DNA of 64,000 bases, from the NCBI GenBank assembly GCA_036924085.1, contig JAVGWX010000011.1:30557886-30621885 (forward strand), in the 5' to 3' direction. The notes beneath the pieces were generated by a model. It did not search any database and was not told the origin of the DNA. It saw only the letters and a list, made by a program, of their open reading frames with translations. The stretch's first letter is position 1; every line of letters starts with the position of its first letter. This DNA is from Ariolimax columbianus (Eukaryota > Mollusca > Gastropoda > Stylommatophora > Arionidae). Made by a program: the position numbers and the translations under genes. This document shows, piece after piece, positions 11,095-21,734 of this stretch.

Positions 11095-11215
11095 AAAATT
11101 AAAAGGTATGGTAGGATACCGTTTTAAGACGAAAGCAAAAACGAAATCTACGTTACGATTAACCGGCCTTCATCAGGGACACTAAAAAGAAAATAATAAA
11201 AATAGGTTGCTTGTT
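11095..11215 (+). repeat. D1 dispersed repeat, copy 1
   Basis: 'aaaacgaaatctacgttacg' then 'ggccttcatcagggacac' and an AATAA-rich end. The same order of blocks occurs near 40255-40345 and 56965-57030. It lies in the 3' flank of candidate gene 1, within 10812-11692, where nothing else is recognised. Confidence 0.55.
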
Positions 11216-11692
11216 GTCCTTGATGAATACCTTTTAGTCGCAGTGCCGGCTTTGTTATCGCTGGTGTCGCATCACCGGACATTAGAAGACATGTCGCATC
11301 TGAAGTTGAGAGACAAAAGCAGTCACGTGACCAGATACATCCTCTTTATGGACATTGAGCAGAAAGAATGCGACTGAAATCAATAAACAGTTGTCTGCGC
11401 ACTGTACGGACCTCAGAACATTGGCACGAGAGAAACCGCATAGAAAAGTGGCGCCAGAAGGATGGTGAAGGTTGGATGGAGATGAAAGAAGAACTTGCAT
11501 CAGGACATGATTTGTCATATACTACGTGGGACATCTCTGGACAGGTTAAGAACAGGTGTGTTCAGATAAGAGTCTAGCCTAAAGCATATACTACATGGGG
11601 ATCTCTTAACAGGTATAGTACAGGTGTGTCCAGGTGTGGGTCTGACCTGAAAAAGATGGAATTTGCAGACAATAAATATTGTACCCGGAACA

Positions 11693-11885
11693 TATAGATG
11701 GTAGAGAACTAGACAGTCAATCAACAGATGAAAGAGACCTAGACGGCCAATCAACAGATGGAAGAGAGCTAGACAGCCAATCAACAGATGAAAGAGACCT
11801 AGACGGCCAATCAACAGATACAAGATAGAGATAGATAGGCAATGAACAGATGGAAGAGACCTGGACAGCCAAATAAAGTGAGGAG
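11693..11885. repeat. 30-bp minisatellite, about 6 copies
   Basis: Unit 'agacggccaatcaacagatg' plus 'aaagagacct'; the period is 30. Later units are diverged (aggcaatgaacag). Confidence 0.92.
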
Positions 11886-12440
11886 ACCTAGGCATTGCAG
11901 TGAAAGGGGGGGGTGGAGTGGGTCGACCCTCGAACGAGAATGTGGGGTGGAGGTGACAAGTTCTCTTCCTAGTTTATATTGCTTCCGATAACTGCAAAGC
12001 AGCTACCAATTTATAGCTGAGTAGCCTAGATCGTGCGAACATGTGTAGTGGACGTCCATTTGCAGTGAGAGATAAAACAGTCCCATCATTTTCCCCATCA
12101 AAACGTACTTAGTCTACGATCAAGGGGAGACAATCAAATAAAACTGTACCAAAAATACAATTATTGTTAAAGTTATCGTTATTGTACGAGCCTTGACTAC
12201 AAGTTATTTATTTTAATCTGTACTGTCACGGATATTCTACTTCGTTTAAAGATAAAACAGACCGAAAGATGGGAAAGAAATAAGACATCAAAAGGCAAGA
12301 TCAAGATTTATATACAACTGAAATAAATATATTTGATAAAGTCCGATATGAAAACATAACCAGTACAAACGTGATGACTGCTATGACAAGCGGCCTTTAT
12401 TCATCAGTCCTACAAATCCTCCAGGAGGACCACAGAGACG
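11886..12440. other. No feature recognised
   Basis: AT-rich. It contains a short G run near 11908 but no gene or transposon motif that I can support. Confidence 0.45.
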
Positions 12441-12449
12441 GCAACAAAA

Positions 12450-12855
12450 GGCATAATTATGTTGTTGTTGTTGTTGATGTAGCTGTTGTTATTGTTGCTG
12501 CTGTTATTGGCTATTGTTGTTGTTGGAAGCGTAGATCGCGCCTAACAGACCGCAGATATTAGTTTGTCTGGTCCATTATTGATGTTAGCAGGCCAGGGAT
12601 ATGGCTGGAGCTAGTCCACGACTTTCACTTTCCTACCCCAGAATGTGTTGCGGTTTTCCTTGGGGATGAGTTAGTTCCTTCATTTTGGGGTCAGGTGTTT
12701 TTCTCCGATTTTCCTAGCATGATCATCAGCTATTTGTAATAGTATTTCGGTTACTCGAGTCTGTTTTTCTTCGATCAAGGGCACACGGCTCAATTTCCCA
12801 AGATTGACGTCATTCGCCCTATTTTGCAGACAGTGTCAGTTTTGGTGTGGCTGTG
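12450..12855 (-). mobile_element. D2 dispersed repeat, copy 2, with CAA tail
   Basis: On the minus strand it begins near 12855 with 'agccacaccaaaactg', shares several blocks with 8015-8180, and ends at an irregular (CAA)n tract (GTT on the + strand, 12460-12525). A simple-repeat 3' end suggests a non-LTR-mobilised, non-autonomous element. It sits just downstream of a LINE on the same strand and may be part of that LINE's 3' end. Confidence 0.55.
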
Positions 12856-13039
12856 AAAAGTACACACGGGACAAAAATGGAGTAAAACACATCGCCAAGG
12901 TAGAGATTGAGGATGGTCTTCCTACAGTTCCATTCGAAATTCAGGAAGTGGATATAGGTCCCTTTTGCTGTAGTGCAATGCGCAGTTCTTCAGAGAGCTC
13001 ATCAATTTCTGGACTACAGTGTCTATCCCAACCACGTTG

Positions 13040-14330
13040 ACCAGACTTCTGCGACACATCCTGTTCGACGATTCTGAGAGTTTTAATCAATATGTTTCAC
13101 CCGACCCTGATGAGACCATTCCTTACCATCAGAACTGTATCATCTGAAAACCTGAGATTATTAATGACACCCTTGCGAATCTCTTGCTGGTATATCTTCA
13201 ATCTGTCTGAAATGTGTACTGGGTAATTAATAATCAGACAGAGGGGTAATATTCATCCTTGTCTGACCCTCGCATTTTATCTTTATATGGTCAGTAATTC
13301 CTGCCAGGTTTTCTAGTGTAGATAGTATTCTTGTGTATTCTCCATCAATATGTGTTTCTTAAGCAGGGTTTAATTTCTGGCTTCATTTTTCGTGTCAACC
13401 TCTTTATGTTCTTTAACTTTGCTCGTACGTTGGCTGTTATTGGCACCTGATCGCTATCACAGTTCGCCCCTGGCTTTGTTTTCGCCTAAACAAGACCATT
13501 TCTGAATCTTCTAGGTATCAATACGTAATCAATTTGATTGCTCACACTGTCTGCATGACTTTTCCAGGAGCTCCAAAGGCTGTTGTTGGAACCATGTGTT
13601 TTCTAGGATTATTAATGTATTTTGGACCATTCTACCAGTCTCTTCCCCTCTTGTTTCTTTCCCCCAGTCCATGTCCTCCAGAAACATCTTCCTCCTTTTC
13701 GCCTCCTACTTTTTGCATTGAGACCCCCTATACCGATTGACATTTCGTGTTTATTGAGATCCCCCCCCCCCCCCCCCCCAATCCCCCATACCGACTGTCA
13801 CTTCGTGGTTTTTGCAACTAGAAATGGCCATTACATGTCCTCCTTAACATTCATCTACGTCTTCTTCTGTTCCCTCCGCTGTTAGCGCATATATTTGTAT
13901 AAAGTTGATATCAACCGGTTTATCGCTCAACTTAACCAATAGAACACGGTCTGGTATTGCCCCAAAACCCGTCAATGCTTTCGCTTTCTCTCCATCCATT
14001 ATTATTCCGACTTCCCTGTTGTGTGTGCTCCTTCCTAAGGAAATTATTTGACATATCTCTGACGTCATCTCATCTCGCTCAGCCCCATCACATTTATATT
14101 CATTCTTGACATTTCTTTCTTGACGTTTTCAAGTTTCCCCGCTTGCATCAGGGTGCATCCGCTTCAGCTACCAATGCCTATGGTGTGTCTAGTCTTAGTT
14201 TTCCAAATGCTTGCAGTAACTTGCTGAAGATTGGCTGATTCCTGCTGCTCATGACATTCCCTACCGGAAGCTGTGGACTGTTCTGTTTCCCCCCTAACAC
14301 CCTTTGTGATTTCTCCAGGTAAGTTGGGGG
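13040..14330 (-). mobile_element. Endonuclease-RT LINE, decayed
   Basis: Minus strand, 5' to 3'. An endonuclease domain (13844-14068) is open for 75 codons, with NREVGIIMDGEKAKAL and IPDRVLLVKLSDKPVDIN, ending in IQIYALTAE; this is the DNA-nicking domain of non-LTR elements. Next comes a segment around 13540-13400 with IDYVLIP. Reverse transcriptase pieces around 13340-13130 show VRQG and NNLRFSDDTVLM, where the SDD box corresponds to the catalytic (Y/F)ADD. Frames are broken throughout and a 20-bp C run (13761-13780) interrupts the endonuclease-RT linker. The order endonuclease then RT is as expected for a LINE. Confidence 0.75.
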
Positions 14331-14914
14331 TTCAAATCACGGTGTAGACCGAGATTTTTTCACGTGAATCTTCTGGTAGTAATTTCCTTGATCTCTGTGA
14401 TCGGTCACCCGTGCTCAAAGTCGAGAACGTTAAAAATCTCTTGGAAGTTAGAAATAAAAAAAAGTGGCCTTATTTGTACCTTTCCCCAGGCTTAGTAATC
14501 TGCAGGAAGTTCAAAATACCTACTACGGATAGGCCATAGCCTTCGGCGACCTTAACATTAGTAGACTAGACATTAACATATCGGTTTAAATACCATGACT
14601 CCAGTATTCCAAGTGTAAGTGTCAATCTATGATGAAGATTGTGATAGCCAATGCGACGGTGATTTGTCATTGCCTTCCATCAGTAACCCTTAGTAATCCA
14701 AAACCTCATCTGCAAGGTAGCAGATGCTTTGTTCGGCGTTTTCCTTCTCCTAGATGAGTTGTTTTCCAGCCTCGCGACTCTCATCTACTCTGGTTTCCTA
14801 CGGTCTCCTCCTGCATTCTTTGGTGAGTTGTTATCTTCTTTTCTAGGCAGTAAATTGATCCTCTATAGGCCCTTTGTTGATGAGACAAAGATCAGTTTAG
14901 TAGACAATCAGAGT
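14331..14914. other. No feature recognised
   Basis: No motif, array or exon-like frame supported here. Confidence 0.4.
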
Positions 14915-15396
14915 TGCAGATCATTTAAAAATGATCGAGGTTTGAGTTGGTGACAGTCAAAGCGAGATCATTTAACCAATGATCGAGGTTTGAGTTGGTG
15001 ACAGTCAAAGCGAGATCATTTAACCAATGATCGAGGTTTGAGTTGGTGACAGTCAAAGCGAGATCATTTAACCAATGATCGAGGTTTGAGTTGGTGACAG
15101 TCAAAGCGAGATCATTTAACCAATGATCGAGGTTTGAGTTGGTGACAGTCAAATCGAGATCATTTAACCAATGATCGAGGTTTGAGTTGGTGACAGTCAA
15201 AGCGAGATCATTTAACCAATGATCGAGGTTTGAGTTGGTGACAGTCAAAGCGAGATCATTTAACCAATGATCGAGGTTTGAGTTGGTGACAGTCAAAGCG
15301 AGATCATTTAACCAATGATCGAGGTTTGAGTTGGTGACAGTCAAAGCGAGATCATTTAACCAATGATCGAGGTTTGAGTTGGTGACAGTCAAAGCG
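14915..15396. repeat. 48-bp minisatellite, about 10 near-identical copies
   Basis: Starts at 14951 and 14999 give a period of 48. Units are almost all identical (one g/t change near 15152), so amplification is recent or homogenised. Each unit contains a 7-bp inverted repeat, GATCATT...AATGATC, around TTAACC. The 155-residue minus-strand frame is a product of 48 being divisible by 3. Confidence 0.97.
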
Positions 15397-15534
15397 TATA
15401 CAACTCGGCAGTGGGTATTGCACAGTCACCTTAGTGGGTCCCAAACTGTTCTACTCCTGGTTATACCGTCAGGTATTCTATCGTCCCCGTAGTAAACTCA
15501 GTTATCAACAGTGTCACAAACGACTATGTATCAG

Positions 15535-16078
15535 GTGAGGCCAGACAGTAGCTGCACAGGTGAGGCCAGACAGTAGCCACGCAGGTGAGGCCAGACATCA
15601 GCTGAACAGTTGAGGCCAGACAATAGCTGCACAGTTGAGGCCAGACAGCAGCCGCACAGTTGAGGCCAGATAGTAGCTGCACAGGTGAAGCCAGACAGTA
15701 GCTGCACAGGTGAGGCCAGACATTAGCTGCACAGGTGAGGCCAGACAGTAGCTGCACGGGTGAACCCAGACAGTATCTGCACAGGTGAGACCAGACAGTA
15801 GCTGCTCGGGTGAGACCAGGCAGTAGCTGCTCGGGTGAGGCCAGACAGTAGCCGCACGGGTAAGGTCACACAGTAGCTGCACGGGTGAGGCCAGACAGTA
15901 GCTGCACAGGTGAAGCCAGACAGTAGCTGCACAGGTGAGACCAGACAGTAGCTGCTCGGGTTAAGCCAGACAGTAGCTGCACAGGTGAGGCCAGACAGTA
16001 GCTGCACAGGTGAGACCAGACAGTAGCTGCTCGGGTGAGGCCAGGCAGTAGCTGCACAGTTGAGGCCAGACAGTAGCT
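15535..16078. repeat. 25-bp minisatellite, about 22 variable copies
   Basis: Unit 'ggtgaggccagacagtagct' plus 'gcaca'. Many point variants (gctcg, gaacc, gtcaca) but constant length. Only about 140 bp separate it from the 48-bp array. Origin not recognised. Confidence 0.95.
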
Positions 16079-16414
16079 TGTGGCCACCATCGTACACGGA
16101 TAGGTCTTATGAGCTAATTGAGAAAGATACTACTGTGAATCATCATGAGTAGAGTGAGGAGTAGAATCAAACCAGAAATTGTGCGGGCTCATGGAAGGCA
16201 AGGGCCACAACCAACACCATATACAGTATAAGAACGATAACTGAGAGAGCCATTGTGATGAAAGTCTGTGTTTCATAGATTATGTTGAAGCATTCGACAG
16301 TCAAACATATGGAAATCAGCCAAAAACTTATTGATGGCAAGGATCTCTGGATCATTCAAAATATGTATTGGGGACAGCTCGCAGCTTTAAGAGTTGACAA
16401 TTAAGTGGGAGATT

Positions 16415-16698
16415 CAAGGCAAAGGTCACCGTCCATCGTAGACGATGATGGCATAATTAATTTTGCTAGCGCTATTGTTAGTAAGGATTAACTGTGCTAC
16501 TTTTTATCCTCACTCTTTCGTCTCGTGCCGCCCGTCCCCAGTGGCAAGTCAAGGACAAGACGACTAGAGGGCGACTACGAGATGCAGGGGACTCCGCATC
16601 AAGCACCAGTGAAAACGACGGCGGAGTCCGGAGTCCGGAGTCGAACCCACACCACCTGATCACGGGCCGACGGCTTAACCACTTCGCCACGGAATCTC
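16415..16698 (-). mobile_element. SINE-1, tRNA-derived, with 12-bp target-site duplication
   Basis: Minus strand: A box 'tggcgaagtggttaag', B box 'gggttcgactcc', then a body shared with 25832-26080 (cctctagtcgtcttgtcctt; catcatcgtctacgatgg). It is flanked by a perfect 12-bp duplication AAGTGGGAGATT at 16403-16414 and 16699-16710, inside LINE coding sequence. About 284 bp. Confidence 0.95.
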
Positions 16699-17313
16699 AA
16701 GTGGGAGATTATAAACAAATAAAAAGGGGAGTGAGGAAAGGTTGTGTTCTATCCACTGACCCTGTTCTCTCTATACGGCGAGTTTATCTTGAGAGACATA
16801 GGGACAAATGCCAGGAATATCAATTGGCGGACAGAACATAAATAATCTACGATATGCTGAGGATATTGTATTGATAGCCCAGAATGAAACACCGTAGTTC
16901 AGCAACGGGAAAACAAAGACCTCAATTTAAATTCAAAGAAATCGGGGGATGATGGTAGTGACTAAGATACCTGACTCTACAGTATGCTGCGTCACAGTGA
17001 CGGGAACTGAACTGAGACAAGTTAACACGTTGAAATAGATGGGTAAATACATACCAACAGATTGAAGATGCAATCACGAAATAAAATGCAGAATAGATCA
17101 AGCTAAATCGGTCTTCCGGACATTGTAGGGAATATTGTGCAATAAAACATTGTCTCTGGAACTGAGAAAGAGAGTCCTTGAATGCTACTTGGAACCAGTA
17201 CAGACAAATGGCAGTGAATCATGGACAATCAGCAAGCATGCGCATATATCTTTGGAAGCAACGGAGATGTGGTTTTACAGAAGAAGGCTGCGGATCCCAT
17301 GGACTGCAAAGAA

Positions 17314-18005
17314 GACTGATGATACAGTACTCGAAGAGGCACAAACACAAAGAAGACTGATGATACAGTACTCGGGGAGGCACAAACACAAAGAAGACTG
17401 ATGATACAGTACTCGAAGAGGCACAAACACAAAGAAGACTGATGATACAGTACTCGAAGAGGCACAAACACAAAGAAGACTTATCATACAGTACTCGGGG
17501 AGGCACAGACACAAAGACGACTAATGATACAATACTCGGGGAGGCACAAACACAAAGAAGACTAATGATACAGTACTCGGGGAGGCACAGACACAAAGAC
17601 GACTAATGATACAGTACTCGGGGAGGCAAAGACACAAAGAAGACTAATGATACAGTACTCGGGGAGGCACAAACACAAAGAAGACTAATGATACAGTACT
17701 CGGGGAGGCACAGACACAAAGACGACTAATGATACAGTACTCGGGGAGGCAAAGACACAAAGAAGACTAATGATACAGTACTCGGGGAGGCACAAACACA
17801 AAGAAGACTAATGATACAGTACTCGGGGAGGCACAAGCACAAAGAAGGCTAATGATACAGTACTCGGGGAGGCACAAGCACAAAGAAGGCTAATGATACA
17901 GTACTCGGGGAGGCACAAACACAAAAAAGACTGATGATACAGTACTCGGGGAGGCACAAGCACAAAGAAGGCTTATGATACAGTACTCGAGGAGGCACGA
18001 AGACA
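17314..18005 (+). repeat. 41-bp minisatellite, about 17 copies, LINE-derived
   Basis: Unit starts 'gactgatgatacagtactcg' (17314, 17355, 17396). In the LINE frame the first unit reads TDDTVLEEAQTQRR, directly after IPWTAKK, so it is the element's own coding sequence amplified. The LINE resumes after the last unit with RQLIARIRTRQ. Subfamilies (gaagagg, ggggagg; cagacac, caagcac) form blocks. Confidence 0.95.
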
Positions 18006-18107
18006 ACTTATTGCAAGGATCAGAACAAGACAGTCATCCTGTGTTGGGGCATATTATGAGAAGAGGCGGCTTGAAGCTTGTTGTGACAACGGGATAGATA
18101 GTAGAAT

Positions 18108-18158
<51 letters not shown>

Positions 18159-18294
18159 GTTGGACATCCTGAGAGAACGGGAGACAATCAACAACAGAGT
18201 TGGTAAATGGCACACGTGATAGAAGCGGATGCATGTCCGTGCTCGTCACACCAACCGGCAGGGCACCTGATGATGATGATTACATGTTTCTACC

Positions 18295-18540
18295 AGCCAT
18301 TTAATTAGTTTCTTGTCATGGAAACTGTCAAAATCCTTTTTGTAGTCTACAGAGCACATATCAATGCCGCTGTATACACCACATATTTTCCTGCAGTGTT
18401 CTTGTACACAATATTGCTTCTCTTCTTCCGCTGTTCGTCTAAGATACTCGAAGCCAAAGCGCTGATAATTGTTAAAGAACTGGGGAAGTTAAATCTTTTC
18501 AAGAACAATCCTTGTACAAAATCATAATGATCTTTTGTCC
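18295..18540 (-). mobile_element. LINE reverse transcriptase fragment
   Basis: Minus strand reads NTAGK..., then CSVDYKKDFDSFHDKKLI, resembling RT motif A (DYKKAFDS). About 245 bp, frameshifted, with no neighbours of the same element. Moderate support only. Confidence 0.5.
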
Positions 18541-19587
18541 CGGCTGTCAGATATTAAGGCCCTCTTTAGCATCTTGGGATTCCTTACGCTTTTGTTATCT
18601 AAACGTTAAAGCATCCTAACTCATTTGTTCCAACAACCGCGTGGAGGGTTGACAGATCCTATTGTGGTTGCTGTAAGCCATGAAAGAAATGACACCCTTG
18701 TCGGTTAGCGCAGGCAGTGGCGGAGTCAGACATAACGTGAGAAAGTAGTCCCCGTTCACCACATGGTTTGTTTACATCATGCTGGTTCATTATGGCGGGC
18801 GGAAAAGGAGGCGCTTCGCCGGAATGAACACAAACAGTGTCCTGGTTACACAAGTGACCTGATTAAAATGTGATAATTAACGGCTCAAGATAGGGGTTAT
18901 ATTCTTCTCCACGGCACCGAGGAGAGGAGGATACTAACCCGAATTACCGGCGTTCAATTGAAATGCTTTATGAAACGCATTAGCTGTAGTTGAAATCGCA
19001 GTAAAATGGCCGATTCACGGAGATCAGAACCAATCTCACGTGACATGAGAACCAATAACACGTGACAACTTTCATTATTATCTCTTTAATTGTGCGGCAT
19101 CACCCCAACCTCTCTATATGCATGTCCCTTTATGCCTTGTATGTGTCACTCCCTGTATAAAAAATATATCTGTTTGGAAAAAACGTGTCACAAACATTGG
19201 TTTGTCTAGTTCATGCGGGCATAACTCTTTTGTGGGAAATGAAAAAGCTGAAGTGTGTAATCTAAGATTGCTCAATGAAAGGTCAAGTAAAAAAAAACAA
19301 AGGGAGATAGCGAAACCAGAACTCCGATAAATTGGAAGATGATAAAAACCAAAACGAAAGCCGGTTACTGGATAAGGGTTGAAAGATTAAGGACATATAA
19401 CTGTTTTATTTGAGGAAATGAAGATATGACTTGATCGTATCCAAATATTGGAAACTTGCCAAAAATATAATTCAGCTGTTTTCAATTATGAGCAAAAAAT
19501 GTATTAGCCAGTCAGTATTCACTCAACAGACGCCACTTTGAAGACCGAGAAATAGAAGAGAATATTGTTCCTTAAAAAGCTTATGTA
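18541..19587. other. No feature recognised
   Basis: Mostly unique-looking sequence. Short open frames here lack splice signals or family motifs. The run 19579-19587 (gcttatgta) is the left target-site duplication of the SINE that follows. Confidence 0.4.
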
Positions 19588-19853
19588 CATTTAAAAAAAA
19601 ATATTTTTTGTAATTTGCGTTCCCCTTATTTCTCTAATCCACAAGGCGGTGTGCGTTGCACTGTGGTTTTTATTTTGCGTCTGTCGGCCCAGTGCATCCG
19701 ACTTCAGCATTCATTTTATGTAAGGGTCTGCTTCCTCCTGCATTTTCTAAGGGTTAGCTTGCCCGAGGTAACAGCCTGTGCTGTGGTGGGGATCGAACCC
19801 AGCACCTCCTGGTTTTGAGCCGTGTCACTTAACCACTAGCCCACTCCGTACCC
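19588..19853 (-). mobile_element. SINE-2 copy 2, full length, with 9-bp target-site duplication
   Basis: Minus strand: A-box 'gtgggctagtggttaag', B-box 'ctgggttcgatcccc', a central core 'tgctgaagtcggatgcact', then the 3' block 'gagaaataaggggaacgc' and an A/T-rich tail. Flanked by GCTTATGTA at 19579-19587 and 19854-19862. It is the reference copy for SINE-2 here. Confidence 0.9.
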
Positions 19854-19862
19854 GCTTATGTA

Positions 19863-20489
19863 AATGGGTAAGATATCTTTTAGAATAAACTTGATCATTA
19901 TCGCGTCTTTGCAATGCCGCTACCGTTATGAGAGGTAGGAGTTATATGGATGTGGAATATAATAAAGCGTGTCTTGGCACGTTTCAGTGCTTCTCAATAA
20001 AAAGTTAGGCAATTACTGGACCCAAACTAACGTATTTCTTAACAGAAGGCTGGCAATCTAATAGCTCAGCCACCTGCTTCTAGCAGCCAATGCATATACA
20101 TTAAGTTTATTATTCTTGGAAATGTAACCACAGACGAGGCATCCCCCTCGACGTGGAAGGGTATGTCGCTCCAGGAATTATCTTTACAGCATCAGAGGAA
20201 ACAGAAATAGTATGATGTCGACATCTTCGCTTGCAATGGATTATTATTATTAATGAAACTAGATCTGTCAGTCCTTCTTTGATTGAAATAAATGCCTTTT
20301 GATTTTCACACAGATTTCTGGATTATCATATTGATTAGTCTCTCGATATATATCTTTTGCAATATCTGAAATTGTTTGTTCCAGGAGAATCGATCAAAGG
20401 GTAACTGAAATACCTAGCTCCTATTTGTAATTTGTCGGAAACAAGATAGTTGATCCATCGAAATAGCTGCATTTGAAAGCATCCATTTT
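19863..20489. other. No feature recognised
   Basis: AT-rich with no array, transposon core or exon signal that I can support. Confidence 0.4.
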
Positions 20490-20744
20490 GGGAAGAGGAG
20501 TCTATCGTCTGATCAGGCACAACATATTGATCATACTATGTTAGTCTGGGTCAGATTAACATACTGACCAATACCACATCTGACTTATACGCAGTTCTCC
20601 CAGGAAACGGGTTGTCTTATGACAGCTTGGTTAACGAGGTGGGGATTGATGCGATCCCCGTAGTTGTGAGCGACACACAGATAAAGCCATACAGCACAAC
20701 CGCATGGGAGATCCTGGTTCACCTTCATCGGCAGGCTCTGGATA
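20490..20744 (+). mobile_element. M36 element, copy 1 (short module block)
   Basis: M36 is a dispersed element named here. This copy starts with the shared 5' end (gggaag...ctgatcaggcac), has only 1.5-2 of the 36-bp modules, then the body ('ggaaacgggttg', 'atgacagc', 'aacgaggtg', 'gatccccgtagt', 'ggttcaccttcatc'). It runs into LINE RNase H sequence at about 20745, so its 3' part is missing. Confidence 0.8.
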
Positions 20745-21426
20745 CGCGGAATGCAACAGCAGCTGAGCAATCGGCGCAAGATTTTCATGCAGTGGATACC
20801 TTCTCAATGTGGAATATCAGGAAACGACAGAGCAGACCAACTGGCAAAAGGAGGGTGCTACATGCGAGCATCCAGATGTACAAGTTACATACCAACAGAA
20901 GATAAGTTTGATCAAATCAATCAAAAAGCCACCAACAGAAGATAAGTATGATCAAATCAATCAAAAAGCCACCAGCAGAAGATAAGGATGATCAAATCAA
21001 TCAGAAAGCCACCAATATACGATACGTATGATCAAATCAATCAGAAAGCCACCAGCAGAAGATAAGTATGATCAAATCAATCAGAAAGCCACCAACAGTA
21101 ACACAAGACGATTACCATAAGATGAACAGACAAGAACAAACTGTTGTGTTACGCCTTAGAATAGGACACAACCGAATCCACAGTCACGTGTACACACCAT
21201 TGAAGATTGGCAATTCAGATGCGTGTACATGTGGACATGCATCACAGACCGAAGAGCACATACCGCAGAGCTGCCCCGAATATGATATACAGAGAAAACC
21301 CCACTGGCCCATAAAAACAGCAATCGGAGAGAATCTTTATATGCAAATTACAAAAGACAGTGACGTTATACCAGAGACAACATTGCAGATATAAACAATA
21401 TTTTCAAGCAAACAAATAAAGAAGTT
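20745..21426 (+). mobile_element. I-like LINE RNase H copy 2, with internal 40-bp array
   Basis: Sister of 330-1490. Frame 20751 reads SNRRKIFMQWIPSQCG and DRADQLAK; from 21068 it continues NRQEQTVVLRLRIGHNRIHS and the zinc tail CTCGHASQTEEH. Between the two, the segment present once in the sister (accaacagaagataaggatg) is repeated five times. The 3' end (aacaaataaagaag) matches the sister near 1470 but its GAA tail is shorter. It lacks the N-terminal RNase H motifs. Confidence 0.88.
20891..21095 (+). repeat. 40-bp array, 5 copies, inside RNase H of a LINE
   Basis: Units start at 20891, 20931, 20971, 21011 and 21051. The equivalent place in the sister LINE (about 1102-1145) has a single unit, so this is a local expansion. 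Confidence 0.97.
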
Positions 21427-21734
21427 GCGCATCACAAGCGAAGTTTGGGACAGCATCACACTTGTGCTGAGAGATATGTTCTCATAAAACATCAATATGC
21501 AGCAAACACATAGATACAATAGGTACCCTATGGTTTAGCTGTTTGATGTAAAATACATAATGTATGTTATATTACAGAATTCAGCCTGCAAGGCACATAT
21601 AATGTGAGGTGGGGGAGGGGGGTGTTCCGCTGGACAATAAGTAAGGTTAGATAGCAAGTGTGTATGTGAACAGTAATGTTAAGGGACATTCAAGATAACG
21701 TAGATTCAGAATTCACGTGCCGTCTTCACATTAC

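Larger units (their letters stand above)
16245..18280 (+). mobile_element. LINE (RT to 3' end) split by a SINE and a minisatellite
   Basis: The + strand reads as reverse transcriptase to the C-terminus of a non-LTR element in broken frames. CFIDYVEAFDS (RT motif A) lies near 16270. KIKRG-type block IKRGVRKGC lies after the SINE near 16725. INNLRYAEDIVLIA near 16842-16880 is motif C, with ADD changed to AED. Then come the thumb (SESWTISK, LEATEMWFYRRRLRIPWT) and a tail reading RQLIARIRTRQSS. A SINE (16415-16698) and a 41-bp array (17314-18005) interrupt it; a (GA)n tract of about 46 bp lies at 18108-18155. It ends with GATGATGAT near 18270, the tail type of this LINE group here. Confidence 0.85.

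Noticed and set aside
14925..15392. 155-residue frame of LTVTNSNLDHWLNDLA repeats
   Set aside because: 48-bp array divisible by three; no start, splice site or unique domain on either side.
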